Numbered from the stretch's first letter, positions 1-7,715 are shown. The stretch: 60,075 bases of DNA from Oscillospiraceae bacterium (GCA_020024475.1 JAHHTS010000003.1:1-60075), one strand, 5' to 3'. Notes: generated by a model from the sequence alone, not told the origin. Numbers and translations are program-made.

Positions 1-453
1 TTTAAAGTCCTTACCATAACTATTGGAATATTTGGCGCTTTTATATATCTATATGTACTTCCTTTAATAGGAAAAACAATTATAGAACAATATCCAGAGT
101 TTCAAAATAGATATTATCCATGGTTTATATTTTTGTTGATTACAGGTGTACCTTGTTACATGGTTCTATTTAATTTATGGAAAATTTCTGTGGACATTGA
201 AAACGAAATACCTTTTACCAAATTAAATGCACGAAGATTTAATTTTATGGCAAATGCAACATATTTAGATACGATATTTTTATTGCTAGGTAATATAATA
301 TTACTAATTTTAAATAAAAATCATCCATCAGTTTTGATTGTCTCAGTTATGATTTGTGTAATGGGGGCTTGTATTGGTACGGTGTTTAAGTGCTTATCCG
401 ATTTAACAGGTAAAGCTGCTAGACTAAAAATTGAAAACGATTTAACTATATAG
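1..453 (+). CDS. DUF2975 family membrane protein, 5'-truncated by window edge
   Basis: The reading frame is open from base 1, so the true start lies upstream; about 150 C-terminal residues are visible. Hydrophobic stretches cover the visible N-terminal part, the centre (around TIFLLLGNIILLIL) and the C-terminal part (VLIVSVMICVMGACIGTVF), consistent with the four-helix DUF2975 family. In Firmicutes such proteins are usually encoded next to a small XRE regulator, and one follows here after 8 bases. The cellular function is unknown; the assignment rests on topology, the short charged C-terminus (KIENDLTI) and the neighbour. Confidence 0.7.
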   Translation, partial: FKVLTITIGIFGAFIYLYVLPLIGKTIIEQYPEFQNRYYPWFIFLLITGVPCYMVLFNLWKISVDIENEIPFTKLNARRFNFMANATYLDTIFLLLGNIILLILNKNHPSVLIVSVMICVMGACIGTVFKCLSDLTGKAARLKIENDLTI

Positions 454-461
454 GTGATAAT

Positions 462-680
462 GTGGAAGGTGAAATTATTTTTAATATAGATGTTATGCTC
501 GCTAAAAGAAAAATGAGTGTAACTGAACTTGCTGATAAAGTTGGAATAACTTTGGCAAATATGTCGATTTTGAAAACAGGAAAAGCAAAAGCAGTGAAAG
601 TTTCAACACTGGCAAAACTATGTGAGGTTCTAGAATGCCAGCCAGGCGATATTTTGGAGTTTAAATCATGCAAGAGGTAA
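462..680 (+). CDS. Small XRE/Cro-type helix-turn-helix regulator
   Basis: This 72-residue protein is nearly all a single Cro/C1 HTH domain: MLAKRKMSVTELADKVGI forms the first helices and TLANMSILKTGKAKAVKVS the recognition region, followed by the CEVLECQPGDIL motif typical of YozG-like regulators. The start is GTG with AGGTGAT just upstream, close behind the DUF2975 stop codon, so the two are probably cotranscribed. DUF2975/XRE pairs are a recurring Firmicutes module; autoregulation of the pair is likely but is inferred, not shown by an operator. Confidence 0.85.
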   Translation: MEGEIIFNIDVMLAKRKMSVTELADKVGITLANMSILKTGKAKAVKVSTLAKLCEVLECQPGDILEFKSCKR

Positions 681-684
681 TGCT

Positions 685-1182
685 ATGAAAAAGAAAATAA
701 GTTTAATTTTAATTATGTTATTTATATCAGTTATTATAAGTGGGTGCAGTAGTGATATATCCAAACTTTCAAAAAAATTAGAACTAGTTTTTCCAGAAAT
801 AGAACATTCACAGATAACAAATACTCATGGCGGATTTCATGGAGATGGAAAAATGCTGATGAAAATTGTGTTCAAGGATAAAACTTTAGCAACACAGCTT
901 GAAGGAAAATGGAGCAAAATGCCACTAAGTAAAAATTTAAGTATAGCAGTTTACGGTCTAGAAGATAACAACGAAACAATATATAGCTTGGTTAAAACAG
1001 AAGATGAACAAAACTTTATACCTAAAATAGAAAATGGATATTATTATTTTTATGATAGAAACTCTGAAAGTAGTAATCCTAATAACGACAATGATTTATT
1101 TACAAGATGTAGCTATAATTTTAGCGTAGCTATATATGATTGCGAAAATAAAACACTGTATTACGCAGATATTGATACTTAA
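685..1182 (+). CDS. Predicted lipoprotein of unknown function
   Basis: The N-terminus is a lipoprotein signal: positively charged MKKK, a hydrophobic stretch, and lipobox ISGC with the lipidated cysteine at residue 21. The mature 145 residues are hydrophilic with no recognised domain. The gene starts 4 bases after the XRE stop, with AGAGG inside the end of that gene, so it belongs to the DUF2975/XRE transcript. It ends at a strong hairpin terminator. Function not recognised. Confidence 0.75.
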   Translation: MKKKISLILIMLFISVIISGCSSDISKLSKKLELVFPEIEHSQITNTHGGFHGDGKMLMKIVFKDKTLATQLEGKWSKMPLSKNLSIAVYGLEDNNETIYSLVKTEDEQNFIPKIENGYYYFYDRNSESSNPNNDNDLFTRCSYNFSVAIYDCENKTLYYADIDT

Positions 1183-1217
1183 TGCTAAAAAAACATTAAA
1201 TATTTTTTTAGCATTTT
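1182..1217 (+). terminator. Intrinsic terminator after the lipoprotein gene
   Basis: ATGCTAAAAAA (1182-1192) pairs perfectly with TTTTTTAGCAT (1203-1213) and is followed by a T run. It begins at the last base of the stop codon and separates the first module from the amidohydrolase. Confidence 0.8.
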
Positions 1218-1291
1218 TGTATAAAATTTTCTGTTATTATGATATTATATTATTAAATCCAATGTATAAATGTATAAAGGAGTTAATTGTT

Positions 1292-2440
1292 ATGATATTA
1301 ATTAAAAATGGGTTTATTCACAATGCTATTGTTCCAGAAGCTTTTGAGGCAGATATTCTTATTGATAATGGAAAAATTATAAAAATTGCTAAAGACATTA
1401 AAGCTGATGACGCTAAGATTGTTGATGTTAAAGGTTTGAATGTTTTTCCGGGGTTTGTAGAGGCGCATTGCCATATTGGTCTTGACGGATACGGTATTGG
1501 CTATGAGGGGATGGACTACAATGAAATGAACGATATCATAAGCCCACAAATGAGAGGACTTGATGGTGTTAAGGCTATGGATCCTGCTTTCGCACAAGCT
1601 GTAGAGGGTGGAGTTACCACAGTATGTACAGGTCCTGGTAGCGCAAATGTATTAGGGGGAACATTCGTAGCTATAAAAACAGTAGGTCGTCGTAGTGATG
1701 ATATGATTGTGAAAGACAATGTAGCAATGAAATGTGCTTTTGGTGAAAACCCTAAACGAGTTTATGGAGATAAAGGAAATTCAACTCGTATGTCAACATC
1801 TGCAAAACTTCGCGAAATGCTTGCTAAAGCAAAAGAATATTCCGCAAAACTTGACGCGGCAGGTGATGATGTTACAAAACGTCCTTCTTATGATATAAAA
1901 TTGGAATCGCTTATTCCAGTTATTAAAAAGAAAATTCCTTTGAAAGCTCATGCTCATGCATCAGACGATATTTTTAATGCAATTAGAATCGCAAAAGAGT
2001 TTGATGTAAACCTAACTATTGAACATGTAACAGAAGGCCATCTTATTGTTGAAGAACTCGCTAAAGAAAATTACCCTTTAGCTGTTGGACCTACACTTAC
2101 AAACGCATCTAAATTTGAACTTCGCAATAAAAGTTGGACCACTCCAGGTGTTCTTGCAGCAGCTGGATGTCAGGTGTCTATCATAACTGACTCACCAGTT
2201 ATCCCTCAACAGCATCTTCCACATTGCGCTGGACTTGCAGTTAAAGCAGGTATGGATCCGTTTGCAGCTTTACAGGCAATTACAATCAATCCAGCTAAAC
2301 ATATTGGAATAGAGGATCGTGTGGGTTCTTTGGAAGAAGGAAAAGACGCTGATATAATTATCACAGATGGCGACCCAATGGAAATTAGTACAAATATACT
2401 TAAAGTATTTGTAGATGGTAAACTAGTTGTTGAAAAATAA
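1292..2440 (+). CDS. Metal-dependent amidohydrolase (imidazolonepropionase-like)
   Basis: This 382-residue enzyme of the amidohydrolase superfamily is predicted to be cytoplasmic. Residues 1-50 form the small beta domain and the C-terminus returns to it (GSLEEGKDADIIITDGDP). Metal ligands are visible: HCH at residues 59-61, the AHAHASDD segment, the IEHVTEGH segment and the ITDSP aspartate. The substrate cannot be told from sequence; relatives act on imidazolones, dipeptides and other cyclic amides. ATG at 1292 is preferred because AAAGGAG lies 9 bases upstream; the open frame extends to 1136 but would cross the upstream terminator. It is flanked by terminators on both sides and is therefore monocistronic. 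Confidence 0.9.
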   Translation: MILIKNGFIHNAIVPEAFEADILIDNGKIIKIAKDIKADDAKIVDVKGLNVFPGFVEAHCHIGLDGYGIGYEGMDYNEMNDIISPQMRGLDGVKAMDPAFAQAVEGGVTTVCTGPGSANVLGGTFVAIKTVGRRSDDMIVKDNVAMKCAFGENPKRVYGDKGNSTRMSTSAKLREMLAKAKEYSAKLDAAGDDVTKRPSYDIKLESLIPVIKKKIPLKAHAHASDDIFNAIRIAKEFDVNLTIEHVTEGHLIVEELAKENYPLAVGPTLTNASKFELRNKSWTTPGVLAAAGCQVSIITDSPVIPQQHLPHCAGLAVKAGMDPFAALQAITINPAKHIGIEDRVGSLEEGKDADIIITDGDPMEISTNILKVFVDGKLVVEK

Positions 2441-2448
2441 TTAATTCA

Positions 2449-2490
2449 AAAAGCAGAGGTTTAATTAAACCTCTGCTTTTTGTCTTTTTA
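2449..2490 (+). terminator. Intrinsic terminator after the amidohydrolase
   Basis: A near-perfect palindrome with GCAGAGG (2453-2459) pairing CCTCTGC (2470-2476), extended by A/T pairs, then TTTT and a further T run. It isolates the amidohydrolase from the ribosomal operon. Confidence 0.9.
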
Positions 2491-2587
2491 AGCAATACAT
2501 GTATTTTTAAACTATACTTTAGGATGAGAAATTATTATAAATAAAGATATAAAAATTATAATTACATAAAATATTTTTTACAAACTA

Positions 2588-2616
2588 TTGACAAATTTTA
2601 TGTCGATTGTTATAAT
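2588..2616 (+). promoter_or_regulatory. Consensus sigma-A promoter P1 of the S10 operon
   Basis: TTGACA at 2588-2593 and TATAAT at 2611-2616 are separated by exactly 17 bases, a perfect match to the housekeeping consensus. Transcripts from here would carry an approximately 460-base leader that includes the inverted repeat. Confidence 0.8.
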
Positions 2617-2666
2617 ATTAAAAGTTATTTTAATAACTTATAGGATATATTAATACTAGATAGGGA

Positions 2667-2727
2667 TTGTATACATAATATACAAAAATCTTGTTTAAAT
2701 TCCTGTGCCAATAAGCTATGTATACAA
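2667..2727. repeat. 11-base inverted repeat between the two rpsJ promoters
   Basis: TTGTATACATA (2667-2677) is the exact reverse complement of TATGTATACAA (2717-2727), with a 39-base spacer. Each arm contains the palindrome GTATAC. It could be a stem in P1 transcripts or a pair of protein-binding sites; sequence alone does not decide. Confidence 0.6.
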
Positions 2728-2751
2728 AAATAAAAAATATTGCAAAAACAC

Positions 2752-2780
2752 TTGCATTATTTTTAACTTTGTTGTATCAT
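2752..2780 (+). promoter_or_regulatory. Promoter P2 of the S10 operon
   Basis: TTGCAT at 2752-2757 and TATCAT at 2775-2780 with a 17-base spacer. Initiation a few bases downstream would start the transcript just before the first helix of the structured leader, which supports this as the main promoter. Confidence 0.7.
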
Positions 2781-2793
2781 AATTAGGCGACTG

Positions 2794-3085
2794 CAAAGAT
2801 TATGCGTTGACGTGGGAGGTTGCTGTGATATATCACAGGTTTTTCCACCGAGTATGTCCGATCTTTGAACCGGGCGAGAGAATATTGAAATGCAAAGGGT
2901 GTATGACCGCTAATGTGGTCCACTGGCCGTGAACTTTGTGATTAAGGAGATTTGCTCCGTTGTTCCGATGTAACTGCATGGCGGTTAATCGGCTTTTATC
3001 ATGAAAGGGTGCGAAACACCCGGCACAGTGTTCGATATTCAATTACCGCCGCTAAACATTTTAAAATCTATAAGGAGGCGTTACA
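2794..3085 (+). promoter_or_regulatory. Structured 5' leader of the S10 operon
   Basis: The first domain is closed by CAAAGAT (2794-2800) with ATCTTTG (2861-2867); inside, GTGGGA (2812-2817) pairs TTCCAC (2843-2848) with one G-U, capped by the palindromic hairpin CTGTGATATATCACAG (2823-2838). Further hairpins follow: GACCGC/GTGGTC with a TAAT loop, GGAG/CTCC, and GGGTG/CACCC (3007-3021, loop CGAAA). No U-tract terminator is visible before rpsJ. A role in ribosomal-protein feedback or in stabilising the mRNA is inference; no named RNA family was recognised. Confidence 0.6.
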
Positions 3086-3397
3086 ATGGCAGTCAAAGAA
3101 AAAATCAGAGTTAGACTTAAGAGTTATGATCATCAGTTGATAGACACTGCAGCATACAAAATTGTTGAAGCAGCTAAAAGAACAGGTGCGAGAGTATCAG
3201 GACCTATTCCACTTCCAACTGAAAAAGAAGTGATCACAATTCTTAGAGCTGTTCACAAGTACAAAGACTCTAGAGAACAGTTCGAAAACAGAACTCATAA
3301 AAGAGTTATAGACATTTTGAAACCAACAAACAAAACTGTTGAAGCTCTTACAAGCTTGCAGCTCCCAGCAGGCGTTGAAATTGAAATTAAGCTCTAA
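3086..3397 (+). CDS. rpsJ: 30S ribosomal protein S10
   Basis: First gene of the ribosomal superoperon; S10 sits in the 30S head and its free form, NusE, takes part in antitermination. The 103-residue length is normal and the conserved YDHQLIDTAAYKIVEAAKRTGA and GPIPLPTEK segments are present. ATG has AAGGAGG 7 bases upstream. It is separated from rplC by 91 bases containing a small stem-loop. Confidence 0.98.
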   Translation: MAVKEKIRVRLKSYDHQLIDTAAYKIVEAAKRTGARVSGPIPLPTEKEVITILRAVHKYKDSREQFENRTHKRVIDILKPTNKTVEALTSLQLPAGVEIEIKL

Positions 3398-3444
3398 TAT
3401 ATACATTATATATTGAGCACCTCTCAACCACAAGTTGGAGTCAT

Positions 3445-3461
3445 GTTGGCGAAAAGCCAAC
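3445..3461 (+). repeat. Intercistronic stem-loop between rpsJ and rplC
   Basis: GTTGGC pairs with GCCAAC around a GAAAA loop. There is no T run, so it is not a terminator; it lies 12 bases before the rplC ribosome-binding site and could protect or process the mRNA. Confidence 0.5.
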
Positions 3462-3488
3462 CAATAACCTAACAGGAGGCATTTAGAA

Positions 3489-4121
3489 ATGCAAAAAGGA
3501 ATTATCGGCAAAAAAATCGGTATGACACAGCTTTTCGATGAAAAAGGTATGGTAGTACCTGTTACAGTAATCGAAGCAGGTCCTTGTGTTGTTGTACAGA
3601 AGAAAACTGTTGAAAGCGATGGCTATCAGGCAGTTCAGCTTGGTTTTGGCGAAGTTAAAGCTAATCGTGTTACAAAACCAGCTAAAGGACATTTTGAAAA
3701 AGCAGGCGTTGCTCCAAAGAAAACTTTGAGAGAATTCCGCTTTGATTCAATCGAAGAAATCAACGTTGGCGACATCATTAAAGCAGACGCTTTCGCTGCT
3801 GGTGATAAAGTTGACGTTTGTGGCATCAGCAAAGGTAAAGGTTATGCTGGCACAATCAAACGCTGGAATAACCATTCACTTAAAGCTAGCCATGGTACTG
3901 GCCCAGTTGCTAGACATGCTGGTTCAAACGGTTCTACATCTTCACCATCAAGAGTTTTCAAAGGCAAAAGATTGCCAGGTCATCTCGGTGCTGAAAGAGT
4001 TACAGTTCAGAACCTTGCTGTTGTTAAAATCGACGCAGAAAACAATCTCATCGCTGTAAAAGGTGCAATTCCTGGCGCTAAAGGCGGAATTGTTGTTCTT
4101 ACAGACAGCGTTAAAGCTTAA
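3489..4121 (+). CDS. rplC: 50S ribosomal protein L3
   Basis: L3 is an early assembly protein binding 23S rRNA near the peptidyl-transferase centre. The 210-residue protein opens MQKGIIGKKIGMTQLFDEKG and carries the conserved internal loop SHGTGPVARHAGSNGSTSSP. AGGAGG lies 9 bases before the ATG. The rplD ribosome-binding site overlaps its stop codon region. Confidence 0.98.
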   Translation: MQKGIIGKKIGMTQLFDEKGMVVPVTVIEAGPCVVVQKKTVESDGYQAVQLGFGEVKANRVTKPAKGHFEKAGVAPKKTLREFRFDSIEEINVGDIIKADAFAAGDKVDVCGISKGKGYAGTIKRWNNHSLKASHGTGPVARHAGSNGSTSSPSRVFKGKRLPGHLGAERVTVQNLAVVKIDAENNLIAVKGAIPGAKGGIVVLTDSVKA

Positions 4122-4135
4122 GGGAGGAAAACAAG

Positions 4136-4759
4136 ATGGCAAAATTTGATGTTTTAGACATTAACGGTAAAAAAGTTGACACTGTTGAGCTCTCTGATGC
4201 AGTTTTTGGTATCACACCAAATGAAAAGGTTATGCACATGGCAGTTGTAAACTTCCTTGCTAACCAGAGACAAGGTACACACTCAACACTTACAAGAAGT
4301 GAAGTAAGTGGTGGTGGCCGCAAACCATGGAGACAGAAAGGTACAGGTCGTGCTCGTCAGGGTTCTATCCGTTCTCCACAGTGGACACATGGTGGTATCG
4401 CTCTTGGTCCAAAACCACGCGATTACAGCTACACTCTTAACAAAAAAGTTAAAAGACTTGCTATCTGCTCAGCACTTTCAGCTAAAGCTGCTGCTGGCAA
4501 AATGGTAATCGTTGATAACTACGCAATCACAGACTACTCAACAAAAGCAGTTGTTAAAATGCTCGAAAACCTCGGTGTTTCAGGTAAAACATTGATGGTA
4601 CAGGCTGTTGCAGACAAGAAGGTTGTTAAGTCAGCAGGTAACATTCCTGGTGTACAAACAACAGTTGCAACTACTATGAACGCTTATGATACAATCAATG
4701 CAAGAACACTTGTTGTTGACCTTGCAAGCGCTAAGAAACTTGAGGAGGTATTTGCATAA
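4136..4759 (+). CDS. rplD: 50S ribosomal protein L4
   Basis: L4 lines the nascent-peptide exit tunnel. The 207-residue protein has the tunnel loop signature GGGRKPWRQKGTGRARQGS. In gammaproteobacteria L4 autoregulates the S10 operon; Firmicutes generally do not use that leader, so its role here is open. The last base of its stop codon is the first base of the rplW start. Confidence 0.98.
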   Translation: MAKFDVLDINGKKVDTVELSDAVFGITPNEKVMHMAVVNFLANQRQGTHSTLTRSEVSGGGRKPWRQKGTGRARQGSIRSPQWTHGGIALGPKPRDYSYTLNKKVKRLAICSALSAKAAAGKMVIVDNYAITDYSTKAVVKMLENLGVSGKTLMVQAVADKKVVKSAGNIPGVQTTVATTMNAYDTINARTLVVDLASAKKLEEVFA

Positions 4760-5052
4760 TGAAAATGGTACAGGATATCATCATCAAGCCAATCATTACT
4801 GAAAACAGCATGAAAGGCATTGCAGACAGAAAATACACATTCCAGGTTGCTACAAATGCTAACAAAATTGAAATTGCTAAAGCAGTTGAAGAATTGTTCG
4901 GCGTTAAAGTTGCAAAAGTTAACACAATCTCTGTAAAAGGTCACTTCCGTCGTCAGGGACTCAAAGGTGGCTACAGAGCTGATGTTAAAAAAGCTATCAT
5001 CACATTGACAGCTGATTCAAAGGGTATTGAGTTCTTTGAAGGTATGAACTAA
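4759..5052 (+). CDS. rplW: 50S ribosomal protein L23
   Basis: L23 surrounds the tunnel exit and docks trigger factor and SRP. The 97-residue protein has DIIIKPIITENS at its start and GRRQGxKGG-like FRRQGLKGGYRADVKKA in the loop. The start overlaps the rplD stop by one base (TAATG) and its GAGGAGG lies within the rplD C-terminal codons, so translation of the two is probably coupled. An ATG two codons later is a possible alternative start. Confidence 0.98.
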   Translation: MKMVQDIIIKPIITENSMKGIADRKYTFQVATNANKIEIAKAVEELFGVKVAKVNTISVKGHFRRQGLKGGYRADVKKAIITLTADSKGIEFFEGMN

Positions 5053-5061
5053 TAACCTATC

Positions 5062-5088
5062 CGCCTTATAAATTGTAAAGGCGTTTTT
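5062..5088 (+). terminator. Terminator-like hairpin between rplW and rplB
   Basis: CGCCTT (5062-5067) pairs with AAGGCG (5078-5083), loop of 10 bases, followed by TTTTT. The stem is only six pairs, so it would be a weak or partial terminator inside the operon. A second stem, ATGAG/CTCAT (5102-5126), follows just before the rplB ribosome-binding site. Confidence 0.45.
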
Positions 5089-5142
5089 AAGTATGGGAGG
5101 CATGAGCTTCTCGCAAAAAGACTCATAAGGAGAGTGAACCTA

Positions 5143-5973
5143 ATGGCTATTAAGAAATTTAAACCGACTACTCCATCTCGCCGTAATATGGCAGTTACAG
5201 ACTATTCGGTTCTTTCAAAGGTTAGCCCAGAAAGAAGTCTTCTGGAACCTATGAAAAATACTGCTGGCCGTAACAATGAAGGCCGCATTACTGTTCGTCA
5301 TCACGGTGGCGGTAACAGAACAAAATATCGTGTAATCGATTTTAAAAGAAACAAATTGGATATCCCAGCTCAGGTGTTGTCACTTGAATACGATCCAAAC
5401 AGAACAGCTTTCATCGCTTTGATTCAGTATGAAGATGGTGTTAAATCATACATCATTGCTCCAGATGGCCTCAAAGTTGGCGACACTGTTATGAATGGTG
5501 AAAATGCAGATATCAAACCAGGTAATGCATTGCCAATCAATAACATCCCAGTTGGTACTGTTATCCACAATATCGAACTCTATCCTGGCAAAGGTGGTCA
5601 GCTCGTTCGTTCAGCTGGTAACTTTGCACAGTTGATCGCTAAAGAAGGTAAATACGGACTTGTTCGTCTTCCTTCAGGTGAATTGAGAAATGTTGCTCTC
5701 AACTGCTACGCTACAATTGGCCAGGTATCAAACCTTGACCACGACAATGTTAAAATCGGTAAAGCCGGTAAAAAACGTCACATGGGCTGGAGACCAGCTG
5801 TTCGTGGTAGCGTTATGAACCCTGTTGATCACCCACACGGTGGTGGTGAAGGTAAATCACCAGTTGGCCGTCCAGGTCCTGTTACACCATGGGGCAAACC
5901 AGCTATGGGTTACAAAACAAGAAACAAACACAAAGCTTCTGACAAATTTATTGTTAGACGTCGCAACGGTTAA
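5143..5973 (+). CDS. rplB: 50S ribosomal protein L2
   Basis: L2 is one of the proteins nearest the peptidyl-transferase centre and bridges the subunits. The 276 residues match the family length, and the VMNPVDHPHGGGEGKSP segment with the key histidine is intact. ATG at 5143 is chosen since AAGGAG ends 10 bases upstream; a GTG nine bases earlier would leave almost no spacing. Confidence 0.98.
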   Translation: MAIKKFKPTTPSRRNMAVTDYSVLSKVSPERSLLEPMKNTAGRNNEGRITVRHHGGGNRTKYRVIDFKRNKLDIPAQVLSLEYDPNRTAFIALIQYEDGVKSYIIAPDGLKVGDTVMNGENADIKPGNALPINNIPVGTVIHNIELYPGKGGQLVRSAGNFAQLIAKEGKYGLVRLPSGELRNVALNCYATIGQVSNLDHDNVKIGKAGKKRHMGWRPAVRGSVMNPVDHPHGGGEGKSPVGRPGPVTPWGKPAMGYKTRNKHKASDKFIVRRRNG

Positions 5974-5988
5974 TAAAGGAGTAACGAT

Positions 5989-6261
5989 ATGGGTAGAAGT
6001 ATTAAAAAAGGCCCTTTCGTGCAGCCTGTTCTTCTCAAAAGAGTTAAAGATATGAACAAAGCTGGCGAAAAAAGAGTCCTCAAGACTTGGAGCCGTTCAT
6101 CTACAATATTCCCAGATTTTGTAGGTCACACATTCGCAGTACATGATGGTCGTAAACACGTTCCAGTTTATGTAACAGAAGACATGGTTGGCCACAAACT
6201 CGGTGAATTTGCACCAACAAGAACTTACCGCGGTCACGCAGGTTCAAAGTCATCTAAGTAA
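5989..6261 (+). CDS. rpsS: 30S ribosomal protein S19
   Basis: S19 lies in the 30S head beside S13. The 90-residue protein opens MGRSIKKGPFVQP and ends GEFAPTRTYRGHAGSKSSK, both conserved. AAAGGAG precedes the ATG; 15 bases separate it from rplB. Confidence 0.98.
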   Translation: MGRSIKKGPFVQPVLLKRVKDMNKAGEKRVLKTWSRSSTIFPDFVGHTFAVHDGRKHVPVYVTEDMVGHKLGEFAPTRTYRGHAGSKSSK

Positions 6262-6275
6262 AGGAGAGTACAATT

Positions 6276-6614
6276 ATGGAAGCAAGGGCATACCTTAGAC
6301 ACGCCCGCATCGCACCAAGAAAAGTGCAGATCGTTATGGATTTGATTAGAAACAAACCAGTTAACGAAGCTGTTGCTATCTTGCAGCATACACCAAAAGC
6401 TGCTTGCGAACCTTTGCTTAAATTGGTTAAATCAGCAATGGCAAATGCGGAACACAACTTTAATATGGACAAAAACAATCTGTATGTTTCAGAATGTTTT
6501 GTAACACCAGGCCCAACTCTTAAAAGAGTTATGCCAAGAGCACAGGGCAGAGCATATAGAATTCTTAAGAGAACATCACACATGACTGTAGTTCTCAAAG
6601 AAATCGAAGAATAA
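6276..6614 (+). CDS. rplV: 50S ribosomal protein L22
   Basis: L22 contacts all 23S domains and its beta-hairpin lines the exit tunnel. The 112-residue protein shows YLRHARIAPRKVQIVMDLIR near the start and the tunnel hairpin MPRAQGRAYRILKRTSHMTV. Normal length, AAAGGAG site upstream. Confidence 0.98.
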   Translation: MEARAYLRHARIAPRKVQIVMDLIRNKPVNEAVAILQHTPKAACEPLLKLVKSAMANAEHNFNMDKNNLYVSECFVTPGPTLKRVMPRAQGRAYRILKRTSHMTVVLKEIEE

Positions 6615-6624
6615 GGAGGAAGCT

Positions 6625-7296
6625 ATGGGACAGAAAGTTAATCCACACGGTTTGCGTGTAGGCGTAATTAAAAACTGGGATTCACGCTGGTTCGTTGAAA
6701 AGAAAGATTTTGGCGATACTCTCGTAGAAGACTACAAAATCAGAAAAGGTCTCAAAGCTCAGCTTTACACTGCCGGTGTATCTAAAATTGAGATTGAAAG
6801 AGACTCAAAAGTTATCAGAATTAATATCTTCTGTGCAAAACCTGGTATGGTTATTGGCCGTCAGGGTGCAGAAATCGAAAAACTTCGCGCTCAGATTGCT
6901 AAACAAATTAAAAGACCAGTTGATGAAGTTCTCGTAAACATCACAGAAGTTAAACATGCAGATGCCGATGCACAGCTCGTTGCTGAAAACATTGCTGCAC
7001 AGCTTGAAAGACGTGTTGCTTTCAGAAGAGCTATGAAACAGTCAATGTCAAGAGCTATGAGAATGGGCGTTAAAGGCATCAAAACAAGCGTTTCAGGTCG
7101 TCTCGGCGGTGCTGATATCGCTAGAACAGAACACTACCATGAAGGCACTATTCCACTTCAGACTCTTCGTGCAGATATCGATTACGGTTTTGCAGAAGCT
7201 AACACAACTTTTGGTAAAGTTGGCGTTAAAGTTTGGATTTACAAAGGCGAAGTGCTTAAAGGTGCTAAACCTCGTAAAGAAGGAGGCAACAGATAA
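6625..7296 (+). CDS. rpsC: 30S ribosomal protein S3
   Basis: S3 guards the mRNA entry channel. The 223 residues include the type-II KH domain with the GMVIGRQGAEIEKL signature and the C-terminal domain with GRLGGADIARTEHYHEG. Its stop overlaps the rplP start by one base, and AAGGAGG for rplP is in its last codons. Confidence 0.98.
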   Translation: MGQKVNPHGLRVGVIKNWDSRWFVEKKDFGDTLVEDYKIRKGLKAQLYTAGVSKIEIERDSKVIRINIFCAKPGMVIGRQGAEIEKLRAQIAKQIKRPVDEVLVNITEVKHADADAQLVAENIAAQLERRVAFRRAMKQSMSRAMRMGVKGIKTSVSGRLGGADIARTEHYHEGTIPLQTLRADIDYGFAEANTTFGKVGVKVWIYKGEVLKGAKPRKEGGNR

Positions 7297-7715
7297 TGCT
7301 TTTACCAAAAAGAGTTAAATACCGCAGAGTGCACAGAGGTCGTATGACTGGTAAAGCTACTCGTGGTAACAAAGTAACATACGGCGAATTTGGTCTCCAG
7401 GCTCTTGAACCAGCATGGATTACATCTAATCAGATTGAAGCAGCTCGTATTGCTATGACACGTTATATCAAACGTGGTGGTCAAGTTTGGATCAAAATCT
7501 TCCCAGACAAACCAGTAACAGAAAAACCAGCTGAAACTCGAATGGGTTCAGGTAAAGGTTCACCAGAATACTGGGTAGCTGTTGTTAAACCAGGCAGAGT
7601 ATTGTTCGAAATCGGCGGAGTTTCAGAAGAACTCGCTAGAGAAGCTATGCGTCTTGCTATGCACAAGCTGCCTATCAAGTGCAAATTCGTTAAAAAGGAT
7701 GAGGTAGGTGAATAG
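7296..7715 (+). CDS. rplP: 50S ribosomal protein L16
   Basis: L16 organises the A-site region of the large subunit. The 139-residue protein begins MLLPKRVKYRRVHRGRMTG and keeps the ETRMGSGKGSPEYWVAVVKPG loop, whose arginine is a hydroxylation target in some bacteria. TAATG overlap with rpsC. Confidence 0.98.
   Translation: MLLPKRVKYRRVHRGRMTGKATRGNKVTYGEFGLQALEPAWITSNQIEAARIAMTRYIKRGGQVWIKIFPDKPVTEKPAETRMGSGKGSPEYWVAVVKPGRVLFEIGGVSEELAREAMRLAMHKLPIKCKFVKKDEVGE

Larger units (their letters stand above)
2441..3085 (+). other. 645-base regulatory region upstream of rpsJ, no gene
   Basis: No convincing coding frame is present. The stretch holds, in order, the amidohydrolase terminator, an upstream consensus promoter, an 11-base inverted repeat, a second promoter, and roughly 300 bases of structured leader. 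Base composition changes from very AT-rich before 2780 to GC-richer after it, as expected where untranslated DNA gives way to a folded RNA. Confidence 0.75.

Noticed and set aside
1136..1291. N-terminal extension of the amidohydrolase to an upstream start
   Set aside because: It would overlap the lipoprotein gene and run through an intrinsic terminator; ATG at 1292 has AAAGGAG and matches the family start.
2952..3140. Open frame in the rpsJ leader
   Set aside because: It overlaps the leader helices and the start of rpsJ in another frame and has no good start signal; the bases are better explained as structured RNA.
5062..5088. True operon end after rplW
   Set aside because: The stem has only six pairs and rplB follows with no promoter of its own; complete termination would cut off essential ribosomal genes.
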